From Brachionus rotundiformis (taxonomy: Eukaryota > Rotifera > Eurotatoria > Ploima > Brachionidae): a stretch of 64,000 nt of DNA. The position numbers were made by a program, and so were the translations under genes. The DNA lies in contig JAESIW010000138.1 in assembly GCA_016802295.1 (NCBI GenBank), positions 2,146,897 to 2,210,896 of the forward strand, read 5' to 3'. Shown piece after piece: positions 35,509-46,192 of the stretch; the first letter of the stretch is position 1; the number at the start of each line of letters is the position of its first letter. The notes below the pieces were generated by a model that saw only the letters and a program-made list of their open reading frames with translations, was not told where the DNA came from and searched no databases.

Positions 35509-36197
35509 CTGTAAACTCTTGTTTACTACCTCATGGGGTTCAAATAAAAAGGTGAGGGGGGTTGTAATTTAAAAAGTAAATTTCTAGTATAGGTATTTTG
35601 TTTTTCTAGTATAGATTGAAAAAATTAGAAACCCGTGGTAAAAAAATTATTTAATAATTTAAATGGGCTTATAATATAAAAATCAAATTTTTTGAAAAAA
35701 AATTCGATTCTTCACAGAAAAAATAGAAAAAAGTACAAAAATAATTGATTAATTTTTGATGAGCTTACAAATTGAAAAATTAAACGAAAAAAATTTTTAA
35801 TTTATTTCCATTTCCGACTCATCTTCATCTTCATTATCATCATCATCAACATTATCATCATCGTCAGCATTATCATCATCGTCAATAGTCATTTCTTCGC
35901 CTGAACCAATAATGATCACGGGTGTGCAATTTTTTTAAAATTTTAAGTTCATGGGTGTGTATTATTTTGAAAATTTCAATTCCATGAGACTATAAAAAAC
36001 TTTTTTATAATACACACTGGGGCTATGATGAAATTCAGCTAAACTTCATATAAGTATTTCAAAGTTTTTCAAATTAAAATCCCGGGGTTATAATGAAACT
36101 TTTTTTGAAAAACCCAGGGCTTCTAGTATATATTATGGTGGTGGGGCAATAGCTAAAACCATACTTGTCCCCCGGGGTAGTAAACAAGAGTTTACGG
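35509..36197. mobile_element. TIR DNA transposon, non-autonomous, TA target site
   Basis: 689 bp element bounded by inverted ends CTGTAAACTCTTGTTTACTA and, on the other strand, CCGTAAACTCTTGTTTACTA; they agree at 19 of 20 positions and match for a further CC. Both ends are flanked by TA (35,507-35,508 and 36,198-36,199), the target duplication of Tc1/mariner/pogo-type elements. Inside, on the minus strand at about 35,795-35,905, an open stretch encodes an Asp/Glu-rich C-terminus (GEEMTIDDDDNADDDDN...) ending in a stop, perhaps the remnant of a transposase 3' end. The superfamily is inferred from the TA and the CxGT start only. Confidence 0.75.
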
Positions 36198-36368
36198 TAG
36201 ATAAAATTTTAAAATTTCAATAATTTATATCTAACCCTAAACTCAAACGAAACAATTAAAAAAAAAATATATGATGATAAATTTTTATTATTTATTTAAT
36301 AATTTCTATTTAATTTTTAAAATAATTAAAAAAAAACTTTTATAACCAAAAAATCATTTAATGTTCAT

Positions 36369-39300
36369 TTACCATCCAAAATCATCATCATCGTCTTGAT
36401 CTTGTCTACTTTGAACATTTTTGTGGTCACGTGGTGAGTTTTTGTCAGACTTGGCCGACTCTGAGCTCGAATCAGAATACTCAATTTTAATCCTGGATGT
36501 TTTTTTAACTTCCATGTCACCTAAGCTGTCATTTTTGTCCTCTTCTTTTTTATCAAACATCTGAACGTAGTCATTTAGGGCAAAATTTTTAACAGGAGAA
36601 CTCTTCCGAGTGCTGGTCTCGCTTTTGGACAAGCTATTGACATCTGGCTCAGCCTGATGCCTGAAAGACTCTTCATCCGACGACAGGCTCTTGTTCTCAT
36701 TCAAAAACTCAGCCTTGGACTTGAGCTGAAAATTTCTTAATTCTTCTTGCTCTTTTTCCAAGTTTTGCTTGACCACATCCAAGTTTGGCAAAGCTTTGTC
36801 TTTGATCAGGTGTTCAATTTTGGAAAAATCTGGTTCTACTACCTGCCTTTTTCTTTTTTCGGCATCAACCTTTTGAATCTCATCATTCAACTCGGACCTA
36901 AGTGCCTTGGCGTTTAGATCTGCTTTAATGGTCGACTCAAGAAATTTTTCCAAATCTTTGAAATCAAACTCGCGCTTTTCTTTGCCAACAATCCGAATCT
37001 CTTTTGTCTCATCATCATTTATGGGATAATACTTTGACTTTATCCTAAACTGATAATCGCGGTAGTTTTTTTCTATTTTTTCATTTTCGCTTTCCAAATA
37101 CCTCAATCTGTCTTTGGTCGAGTCCAAAAAATTCAAATCTAATTTTTCCATCTTAACTTGATCTGGTTCTTGGCAACATTTGACACCATATTGTAAAAAT
37201 TCGACATCTTTTTTGACATCAGTGATAACCTCGTAGAGTTTACGCTGTTCATAAACCTGCATTTCGTACAGATCGCGCAGTTCCTCGTTGAGAAGAGCAT
37301 GGTCCTCCAATTTGTGCCTGATATCCAGCCTATCCATGGCGTCATCCAAAATTTTCTCTCCCTCATCGTGGCAAGACAGCTTACTCTTCTCATCAAACAC
37401 GTCATCGGCAGCGATCTCAGTGTCCATTATGGACATGTCTTCGTTTTTGAGCTGCAACTTTGGTACATTGGTAGCCTGGTCTTCGAAGGTAACTGATCGT
37501 TTCCTCTGTGGCACATCCCTAGAGGACAAAATAGACTTGGCACGGCGAGATGACAGATGCTTTTCTCCAATCAGCTCCTTGGATATTTCCAATTTTTGCT
37601 TTAGCATCTGGTTCTCTTGCACTATAAAGTCATAGTCCATGCAATGTGACATTTTTTCTTTCAAAAGCTCATTTTCTTGTCTCAGACAAGCAGATTCGCC
37701 AAGAGTTTTCTGCAATTCTAGGTCCAGTTCACTTAGCTTTATCTGTAGAGTTTGGTACTCGTGCTTGATTTTGTCCAAATGAGTTTTTTCTATTTCATTC
37801 TGACTGGCGTCCTGTTTGTTTTTGGCTTCGATTGACTGTAGGATAAATTCGCGCTGGGCATAGGACCGTTCCAGGTCAAGCTTGATTCTTTCGCGTTCGT
37901 CCCGGAGACGAGACTCGAGCTCGTCTTGGGCAAAACGCAGCTTTTCCTCGCGTTTTTTCAGCTCTTGGTCCAATTTTTCATACTTGGACGAGTCTATTTG
38001 CATAAATTTTGTCTGAGCTTCGACACTACGCTTAAACTGGGCTTCTTGTTCTCTAAGTTGGTTCATTTCGTCCAGCAAATGCTGACGCTGGATGTAAATT
38101 TCGCGTTCCTCAAGCTCTTTTCTTTGCTTCAATTGTTCCTGTAATGCTTGCTCGCGCTGGTTCAGCAAAGCATTTCGCTTGCCATAGGTGTTTTCTAAAT
38201 CTTGGCGTAATGTCTGCACTTCCAACCGCATTTTTTCGCGTTCTTCGGCTCGCATTCTTGCCAATTCCACTTCTTTGAATTCAGCAATCTTGACAAAAAA
38301 AATTTTTTTTAATTTTTTAAAAATTTAATGGATAATTTGTTTAAAGTTTTCAGCAATTTTTGCTTAATTTAGACTATCTGTGCCAAGCACTACCTCAATC
38401 CCGAGAGTTAATAAAAAATCTTGAACACCAAGACTTTGCAGATTATCTGATGTTGATGCAAGATTTGGTCAACAACGCAAGACCAATTGAAATGAATGGG
38501 ACCAAAATGAAAGTCGTCTCTGTAAATACTAAATTGGATACCTCGATCACCATAGATGACACAAATTGAGTAAATAAGCGAATTAACATACTTGGGAAGT
38601 ACCAAAAGTGAAACAATGGGAATGCGTAAATATCAAAATAAAAATAGACTTTTGCAAAAGAAAAATGAGTATTTGCCAGACTCAAACCAGCGTGGAAATC
38701 AAAGTTCTAGAACAAGGAAATACGGATGTATGGAAATGAATGCTGAGGAGTGTCTGAAATGGATAGAAAAAGCTCAGATGCTTTCCATACTAGGAGTCTT
38801 TGGATACTTTATAGAAGAACTAGCCGTTGATCAGAGCCATTGAGTTAATGTATCAAGAATAAGAGTTAATCATCGTTTTTAATTAATTATTCAAATTTAG
38901 TCTTTTAAATTAAAACCTAGTTGACTAATTTTGAACTTATTTTTAACAACTAATTATTAAATAAAAATAATTTAAAATATTTAATTTATCTATTTGGATC
39001 TATTCAAATTGATAACTCAAAAAAATTACAATTCATTAAGTAAATTTTTAATTTGTTTTTTACATTAAATTTCTCTTGATAAAATTTAAAAATTTTTAAA
39101 ACAATTAGTTTATATCTAAAGATTCCTGTGATTAATTTTTAAATAAGAGAACTTCTTAACAAATATAGTTTTAGAATTCTAAATTTTAAATCTGTTTAAA
39201 ATTTCAATTTTACTTTTTGGTTAAATTCCATTTTGGACTTTTCTTCCAATTTTTTCTGATAAGCAACAACCTTATCTTCAAACGAGAGCTTATTGTTAAA

Positions 39301-39995
39301 AAATTCGCTTTTATTCGTATACATTTGGTCAACATGGTCAAGTTTTAGGCCCAAATTGGAAGCTATATTGTGCACGCCGTCATAGTCAGTCTGAGTAGAT
39401 GCATCATTGGAAACATAGTGGCTGCAAAAATAATTGACCAGATACCACAAGAGACCTTTAGTTTTAATAACTTGACTGTCAACCAGCTCTCGATAAAGCT
39501 TAGATTTATCAGATATTTTTAAAATGTGTAGTATGTCTTCCAATGAGTACACATCATTTAGATTTATGCCACATTCTGGCATAAATATGGACAATGTGTA
39601 GTCATATTCGTGTGCTTTGAGGTGATTTATTAGCAAACAATTTATGGTGCTAAGTGCCAGATTTGACCGGCTTTTGTGCATTTGAGACTGTTCATTGGCT
39701 CGCGTCTTTATTTGTTCAATATTGGGATTCAGCTCAAGTACCAATTTATTTCTAAGCTGTGACTAGGATTAATAATTTAATTTGTTACTCTACTCTTTAA
39801 TTATTAGCCTTTAATTACTTTCATGGAATCAAAAATTCCCTTATTTTTGACAGTCTGTAGGAGCTTGATCTTAAGCTCGTCGGCAGTGAGGCCATCTTTT
39901 TTCTGGCCTTTTACCGGAGACTTCTTGGGACTGCTCAATAGAGAGCGGTTTGTCTGCGAATAGTCGAAACTGGTGTCTCTGGAATCGACTGACAT
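36369..39995 (-). CDS. OFD1: OFD1 centriole/basal body protein
   Basis: Centriolar satellite and distal appendage protein needed for ciliogenesis. Exon 1 (39,995-about 39,810) has LTADELKIKLLQTVKNKGIFDSM, matching the OFD1 N-terminus. Exon 2 (about 39,765-39,214) carries the LisH region (NCLLINHLKAHEYDYTLSIF, PECGI, YSLEDILHILKI). A 925 bp intron (39,213-38,289) follows. Exon 3 (38,288-36,369) is a ~640-residue coiled coil starting IAEFKEVELARMRAEE, with EREIYIQRQHLLDEMNQLRE as the clearest family match. It ends in an acidic tail DDDDDFGW, close to the Asp-Asp-x-Trp end of vertebrate OFD1. It is shorter than the ~1,000-residue human protein. A perfect X-box lies 78 bp upstream. Confidence 0.92.
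38346..38843 (+). pseudogene. Frameshifted plus-strand coding-like sequence within OFD1 intron 2
   Basis: The OFD1 intron contains two successive open stretches on the opposite strand. The first is about 38,357-38,569 (DYLCQALPQSRELIKNLEHQ, then DFADYLMLMQDLVNNARPIE) and the second about 38,592-38,843 (ECLKWIEKAQMLSILGVFGY...). Between them a third frame is open (VKQWECVNIKIKIDFCKRKM), as if one longer frame had been broken by frameshifts. GC content is above that of ordinary introns here. I cannot name the parent. It may be a decayed retrocopy or a transposon fragment. Confidence 0.35.
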
Positions 39996-40072
39996 ATTTT
40001 AATTTGGATAAAAAAAAAAAATTTTTTGGTCATTTTAGTCAATTTAAGTGTAGCCTTAACATCAGCAAAGTG

Positions 40073-40086
40073 GTTGCCATGGCAAC
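40073..40086. promoter_or_regulatory. Palindromic X-box (RFX site) at OFD1 promoter
   Basis: GTTGCCATGGCAAC is a perfect 14 bp palindrome and matches the consensus X-box bound by RFX-family factors (DAF-19 in nematodes) at ciliary genes. It lies 78 bp upstream of the OFD1 start codon on the minus strand and 333 bp upstream of the YbaY-like gene on the plus strand. Binding is inferred from the motif and from the ciliary role of OFD1. Confidence 0.8.
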
Positions 40087-40418
40087 ATTTCCAAACGAAA
40101 AACTAATTGCAAAATAAACTTAAATATTTGTCATTACAATACAATATATTTTTGCTGAGTTTATTTTTATCATCAAAATTTTAAACAAAATTCAAACTCT
40201 TCTACCCTTTTATATTTTCAAATAAAAGTTCATCAAATGGTTTATTTAAAAAAAAAAAGCATCTACCAAATTTTAGAAAAAATAATTTATGAATTTAAAT
40301 TTGTTTCACCTTTATTTTTCGTTATAAATAACGCAGAAATTTCGAAAAAAAAATATAAAATATATTTTTTTCAAGAGTAGTTTTCTTCAATTTTAAGTTT
40401 TAGATTGTTATCAACAAA

Positions 40419-40715
40419 ATGAAAGCAATCAATGGCCAAGTAACATGTCCAGAGTGCGGTGAAATTCCAATCGGATCAGTCATTTTAGTTTATGTATGTA
40501 AAGGCACTGAAACCATAGGTCGCCAAACTTTTCAAAATTTGACCAAATTTCCAATCGATTTCAATGTGCAAGTGTCAGACTTAAGCGATGAAGATCACGA
40601 CTTAATTGTTAATATTGAAAAAGGTGAAAATTTGCTTTTTACCAATGGAAAGACTAAAATAAACAAAAGCCAATCGCTTGAAAATTTGAATATTCAAGTC
40701 AAAAAAATTGATTAG
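40419..40715 (+). CDS. YbaY/YscW-like beta-sandwich protein, copy A
   Basis: 98 codons, single exon, no signal peptide. It follows the pattern of the bacterial YbaY/YscW lipoprotein-chaperone-like family: a short strand with CPECGEIPIGSVILVYV, then IGRQTFQNLTKFPIDFNVQV, LIVNIEKGENLLFTNG and a final NLNIQV strand. It lacks the lipobox of bacterial members, so it is probably cytosolic here. The function of the family is poorly known. The second copy lies 391 bp downstream in convergent orientation and is diverged. An acceptor-like TTTTAG precedes the ATG by 15 nt. Confidence 0.6.
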   Translation: MKAINGQVTCPECGEIPIGSVILVYVCKGTETIGRQTFQNLTKFPIDFNVQVSDLSDEDHDLIVNIEKGENLLFTNGKTKINKSQSLENLNIQVKKID

Positions 40716-41106
40716 AACATAATTTTAATAAAATATTAATTTTAATAGACTTTATTTTCCAGTAAAATCATCTAGTTAGTTAATTAGAAATTTATTCCTA
40801 TCTTGCATCATTAATTATTAATTAATTTTCAATAATAGCGTTGAACATAAGTTAAATGATAAAAAATTGCATAATAAACAAAATAATATACTTTTTTTTT
40901 TATTTTTTATTTTTTGCTTGTCTTGGTAATTTAAACTGGGTGGGTATACTTGGAACTAACTAAAAGAATTCACACTTAACTTAGAACAACAAGCTTTTGA
41001 ATACTAGAAGAAACAAAGTTTAAAGAGAAAATTTTTATTTTAAAATTATTTAATTAATAAAAAGTGTCTAATATCTAAAATTAATAATTGATGTAATTTG
41101 TTTTGC

Positions 41107-41448
41107 TTAAACTGGTATCACGAATACATCAATTGAGTCCTTGATATTCTGAGTTAAATGGTCTTTCAGAGGAAACATGGTATCTGTGATGAAGGCCAAC
41201 TTTTCATTCTTTTTAATTTTAACTGCGAGATTATACTCGCCCATGTATCTTTCGTCAATTTTGCCATCGTTGAACTCGAATTCAAAGCTGAATGGAAAGC
41301 TGGTAACATTATTAAGTTCTTTGGTGCCGCAATTTAGACTCGGACCGCAAGCTAATGAACAGTCGTTTACTGACAGTGTGATCACTGAACCTGGCTCAAT
41401 GGTACGGCTTGGATCCTTGCAGCTGACTGTACCGGAAATTTTTCTCAT
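41107..41448 (-). CDS. YbaY/YscW-like beta-sandwich protein, copy B
   Basis: 113 codons, single exon, no signal peptide. The family pattern is clearer than in copy A: ISGTVSCKDPSRTIEPGSVI, TLSVNDCSLACGPS, LNNVTSFPFSFEFEFNDGKI, YNLAVKIKKNEKLAFITDTM and a closing SIDVFVIPV. Extra cysteines are seen near residues 30-42. It is convergent with copy A, and the two proteins are clearly related but far from identical. Bacterial origin by transfer is possible but unproven. Confidence 0.65.
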   Translation of the reverse strand: MRKISGTVSCKDPSRTIEPGSVITLSVNDCSLACGPSLNCGTKELNNVTSFPFSFEFEFNDGKIDERYMGEYNLAVKIKKNEKLAFITDTMFPLKDHLTQNIKDSIDVFVIPV

Positions 41449-41700
41449 TTTAATAAACTATTTTTAAGTCGAATTAAAACTAAAATTTTTACTAGCTTTA
41501 GAAATTTTTATTATGAAAATTTATGATATCGCGAAAATTTATAAAAGAACAATTAATCATTGTTTATGAATTTTAATCAAGTTAATTACCAAATAATATA
41601 TTTAAAAAGTATATTAGGAAATTTGAAAAAAAGTTTATTTTAGATAAAAAAAATAATAATATTAAAAAAATATATAGAATAAAAAACAAATAAAAATGAT

Positions 41701-41971
41701 TTAATTAAGAGAATCTGCGAATCGTTTTCGCCGACTGAGAACCGACAAAGCCGATATAATATCGTTAAGCAAGCTTCTTTGGTCAACCGTAAGTTGCAAA
41801 TTGGTATTGTCTTCGGTCATAGACGAAGCTGAGGATATTGATTCGGTTTCTAAATGAAAAATTTAAAAAAGAAAAAATGGTTTAACAAAGTCTTTTACCA
41901 ATTAGGGAAATTAGGATAAAAAAAGTAGCAAAGGTGAACAAGGCCTTGATTATTAATCTCTTTCCATACAT
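41701..41971 (-). CDS. Small secreted peptide precursor candidate, two exons
   Basis: Exon 1 (41,971-about 41,899) encodes MYGKRLIIKALFTFATFFIL, a good signal peptide. A ~49 bp GT...AG intron leads to exon 2, which encodes an acidic/Ser spacer (SSASSMTEDN), an amphipathic stretch (LTVDQRSLLNDIISALSVL) and then SRRKRFADSLN before TAA at 41,701. The RRKR is a strong furin/prohormone-convertase site near the C-terminus. About 73 residues in all. It resembles neuropeptide or peptide-hormone precursors in layout but matches none I know. Confidence 0.5.
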
Positions 41972-42424
41972 GGCTATCTTTTGATAATTTGAACATATTC
42001 ACTTGGTTTTATATTAAATTTTATAGTTAAAAATAAATTGGGAACAATAATGGAACTAAAAGAGAAAAAAATGGATCTTAAAATAATTTGAACTAGTTAC
42101 CTTGAAATTAAATTCAGGTAAAGATGGTAAATTGACTTGGAAAAAATAAAATATATTTTAAAAAAAAATTTAAATAAAGTAAAAAACAAATCCTTTGTGT
42201 AGAAAAAAATGCAAAAGTTAATAAACATATTTATATAATGATGATATAAAAGAATATAATTTTGTTAAAGCGCGATTTATTTTATATTTCATCACAGTAA
42301 TTTTTAAAATAAAAACATTTGATGAGCTTATGAAAATGATTAGAATTTTCCATAAATATTGAATAAGAAAGATAAAGATTAATTAAATTAAATTTTTAAA
42401 TTTAGATACTGATAAGTTTATTTT

Positions 42425-43823
42425 AAAAAGATGACAGAAAGAGAAGGTAAAATTGAATTAAAAAAAAGATAATAAAATACTTAAGGAAATAAATGTAATT
42501 TAAGCATATGATGATGCGACCGAAGAGCGACTTATAAACGAAGAGTACAAGATTTGGAAAAAAAATACTCCATTTTTATATGATCTAGTGATGACCCATG
42601 CTTTGGAATGGCCGAGTTTGACAGCTCAATGGTTGCCCGAAGTGACCAAACCAGAAGGCAAAGACTACACCATTCATCGTCTCATTCTTGGTACTCATAC
42701 ATCAGATGAACAGAATCACTTGGTGATTGCAAGTGTCCAATTGCCAAACGATGAAGCACAATTTGACTCTTCATATTACGATTCAGAAAAGGCCGAATTT
42801 GGTGGATTTGGTTCAGTGTCTGGCAAAATAGATATTGAAATAAGAATAAATCATGAAGGAGAAGTGAACAGAGCAAGGTATATGCCTCAGAACCAGTGCA
42901 TAATTGCAACCAAGACCCCATCAAGTGATGTTTTGATTTTTGACTATACCAAGCATCCGTCCAAGCCGGACGTAAACGGAGAGTGCAATCCAGATCTTCG
43001 ATTGAAAGGTCATTCCAAAGAGGGCTATGGTCTTTCATGGAACCAGAATGTAAATGGTCATTTGCTGAGCGCAAGTGACGATCACACAATTTGTTTGTGG
43101 AATGTGAATGGAAACGCTACCAACAAGTGTCTTGATGCATTGACCATTTTTACGGGACACTCGGCAGTGGTTGAAGACGTAGCGTGGCACTTGCTTCACG
43201 ATTCAATATTTGGATCAGTTGGTGATGACAAGAAATTGATGCTGTGGGACACACGCTCAACAAATGCCAACAAGCCAACGCAAATAATTGACGCTCATTC
43301 GGCCGAGGTCAATTGTCTCTCATTCAATCCATATTCGGAGTACATTTTGGCAACTGGCTCTGCGGACAAGACGGTCGCTCTTTGGGACTTGAGAAATACC
43401 AAAATGAAACTTCACTCTTTCGAGTCGCATAAAGATGAAATTTTCCAAGTTCAATGGTCGCCGCACAACGAGACCATTCTTGCCTCAAGTGGCACTGACC
43501 GAAGACTCAACATTTGGGACTTGAGCAAAATTGGCGAAGAACAATCTCCAGAAGATGTCGAAGATGGTCCGCCTGAACTATTGTTCATTCATGGAGGACA
43601 CACAGCCAAAATTTCCGACTTTTCCTGGAATCCAAACGAACCATGGGTCATTTGCTCTGTTAGCGAGGACAATATTATGCAAGTTTGGCAAATGGCAGAG
43701 AATATTTACAATGATGAAGAAGAAGAAGAGAATGGACATGAAATGGATGCTAATTAGAAGCTTACCAATTTTTTTTTTTTTCTAGATGTGTTGTAAATTG
43801 TATATTTTTAATTTTTCTTTAAA
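42425..43823 (+). repeat. Copy 1 of a perfect 1,399 bp direct duplication (RBBP4 unit)
   Basis: Identical to 49,066-50,464 at every position I compared, including the 58 bp intron and a 13-T run in the 3'UTR, at a constant offset of 6,641. The identity starts 6 bp before the ATG and stops ~66 bp after the stop codon; flanks are unrelated. Confidence 0.95.
42431..43757 (+). CDS. RBBP4: Histone-binding WD40 protein RBBP4/7 (p48/CAF1), copy 1
   Basis: Histone H3-H4 chaperone subunit shared by CAF-1, NuRD, Sin3/HDAC and PRC2. Exon 1 is 42,431-42,446 (MTERE), a 58 bp intron spans 42,447-42,504, and exon 2 is 42,505-43,757. The spliced start reads MTEREAYDDATEERLINEEY, the family N-terminal helix that binds histone H4. 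Seven WD40 blades follow with landmarks LEWPSLTAQWLPEV, GTHTSDEQNHLVIASVQLPN, GHLLSASDDHTICLWN and LATGSADKTVALWDLRN. The C-terminus is acidic (NDEEEEENGHEMDAN). About 413 residues, normal length. Conservation with human RBBP4 is very high. The AG of an acceptor-like AAAAAG abuts the ATG. Confidence 0.95.
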
Positions 43824-44489
43824 TGCTACAAACTCAAATAAAATATAATTTTTATAAGAATTTTTATTTTTATTTTAAAATTTATGAAGCATTTGTTTTT
43901 CAGAATTTATTTCTCTAAATAAAAAGTAGAGAGTTAAAATTTTGCTAGTTTTTGAGTATCTTTTTAATTTTTTTTTCAGCTATAACCTTAAACATACTGA
44001 TTTATTCATCAAAGAAACAGGCCTGCTTACAAAAAGTTTTCTATATCAGTTGAAAAAAAAATTTAATTAATAAATGAACAAATTTGTGGTATAATAAACA
44101 TTTTTTAAAATAAAATTGAAAAAAAAAAATAATTTCAATAAATTGGCAGTTTTTTCCACATTTTAGTAAAAGAATAATTTTAAAATCAATAATTACTCAA
44201 TCCATCACTTTTAAGTTGCTCATACTCTAGCTTATTAGCTAGTAGAGAAGTGGCTGCGTTCCATGTTTTAGAAACCGCTATTTATCGAACATGTTCTTAT
44301 TTAATTTATCTATTTTCAACATTACTATTTGATCATCAGATGTTTAGAATTATCAAGTTCAAATAGCTCTTGAAAAAGGTACTTATTTCGAGAGGACAAA
44401 TGAATACTCTTATTTATGTAATTGAATTAATATTCCTAACGACTTAATGCCTGATTCCACGCATCTTTGGATAATAGCAACATATAGAA

Positions 44490-45105
44490 AATTTTTTATT
44501 TATTTTTATTTATTTATTAAGTAAAAAAACTGTTCGAGGTTAGGCTCCATCAGTAAAAAAATTAAATGGATGTTTAAAGAAAAATGATTATAGCTGATTA
44601 TATTTGCTTAATATGATTAAGCAAATATGAGGAAAAGAAATAAAAAAGTATCAAGAACAGTTTTGGAAAATAAGATTGTAGCTTTTAGAAAAATTATGTT
44701 GAGTGTGGAAGGAATTCGTCAATAGTGAGGTATAGACTACACAATGGATTTGCAACCTTACATATTTCTCTAGAGTTAAATAATGACTTATACTCATTGA
44801 TCAATCTTATCAACAATGGAATTGAATTTTTAAGGCCACACCTGACATAGTTTACGCTGAGATCAAACAGCCGATTGTCTATATTATGAATTTTTAGGTT
44901 GTTGAGTGCAAAGTGGTGGAGAATTTCTAGCGGCGTGTCCCTTTTTATCCTAAGTATAGAGCATATAACTGTATTTTGAATTACTTGTAGTTTTCTTATG
45001 TTCTCATTAGAAAATATATTTAAGCATGGAAAAGAATAATCAATAATTGATCCAATTAGAGTTTTGTAGATTTTTTTTGAAAGAATTTTTATTAAATTTA
45101 GTCTA
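44490..45105 (-). mobile_element. 5'-truncated jockey-like LINE fragment, RT C-terminal region intact
   Basis: On the minus strand about 135 codons are open without a stop from near 45,100 to TAA at 44,694. They read LIGSIIDYSFPCLNIFSNEN, IRKLQVIQNTVICSILR, DTPLEILHHFALNNLKI and LSVNYVRCGLKNSIPLLI, the C-terminal region of jockey/CR1-type reverse transcriptases. Downstream lies a 3'UTR ending in an AATAAATAAATAAAAATAAAT tail at about 44,490-44,520, typical of LINE 3' ends. No ATG occurs in the frame, so it is easily missed by start-codon scans. Confidence 0.75.
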
Positions 45106-45319
45106 GATCAACATACTGTTTAAAAGAAAGTATCATTTTTTGTCTTTAAAAATAAGCATTTTTATTTGGGTAAACTTGCAAATTTTATCAATCAATCTAT
45201 TAGAGAAAGTTATCAATTTCATTAACAATCGCCTAAGTATTTTTTCGCTATAAAATAATTTCAGAAGAAAATTAAGATCAGTAGATAAGCGAAGTCATTA
45301 AAAAGTTAATAAATTTAGA

Positions 45320-46192
45320 ATATTCTATTTATTTTTCGGTTTGTATGATGGACTGTTGGACGATCAATTCATGACAAGCCAAATGAAATAAGTGACGTTC
45401 TTTAAAAAAAAGTTGATGTCATCTAAACTGATTTCTAAAAAGCTTTTGATAAAGTACCACACCATAAACTTTTGATGTTGAAATCATATGTCATTGAAGT
45501 ATCTAATCTTTCAATGGATTGAATCTTTATTAGAAAAATGGCTTTTCAAATGGAAAACAAAAATTTCAGTTTAGAAATAATGTTTTTTGGTCTTTTCAAA
45601 ATATTATAAAGAACCTCCTGCGTTTCATCTTAAATTAAATGGAGATAAAATTAAAAGTCAAAAAGAGATTAAATTTCTAGGTTTTAAAATTTAATTATAA
45701 ACTAAATTTAAATGGCTGACGAAATTAAAGAATCCTGTTAAATTTAATCTATCAAAAAATAGGGTCTAAGTTTTGGCACACAAGGTAATCTTTATAAATC
45801 ACACATTGAATCAATCACAGATTATTCCTTTTCTTGTTTGAATTCATTATCAGAAACTAATATTTAAAAAATGTTATTCAAAACCGTTAGGTTTTAACTT
45901 AAGACCCAATCGATACTCCCTCCAACATGCTACACCACGAGGCTTTAGATAAGCTTAGGTTAATAACCGTCTCGAATCGACTTTTTGAATTGGGTGAGAG
46001 ATGTGTTTGGGCTGGCTTAAGTAACTCTGTTCCATTAATTGTCTAAGAATATAAAGCAAGTTTCGAGTCAAGATATCTCGAATACCCGACTACATTGTGT
46101 AATTGCTATTTCTTCTTTTTTCAATGAGCAATCAATTATCTAAAATATTTATCCTGTAAATCTTTTAACTTTATTTTAATAAATAAATTAGA
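45320..46192 (+). mobile_element. Degenerate jockey-like LINE fragment
   Basis: Broken frames give VDVI.TDF.KAFDKVPHHK-like sequence at 45,410-45,470 (RT motif A region), then KLNGDKIKSQKEIKFLGFK at 45,635-45,690. ESITDYSFPCLNSLSETN at 45,810-45,860 is homologous to the minus-strand fragment's IDYSFPCLN. LGERCVWAGLSN and FESRYLEYPTTLCNCYF lie near the end, and an AATAAATAAAT tail at about 46,178-46,190. Many stops and frameshifts; the SGVPQG region is missing. Confidence 0.65.

Noticed and set aside
42682..43089. 135-codon minus-strand frame inside each RBBP4 copy
   Set aside because: Antisense of a highly conserved WD40 coding exon; duplicated only because the gene is.
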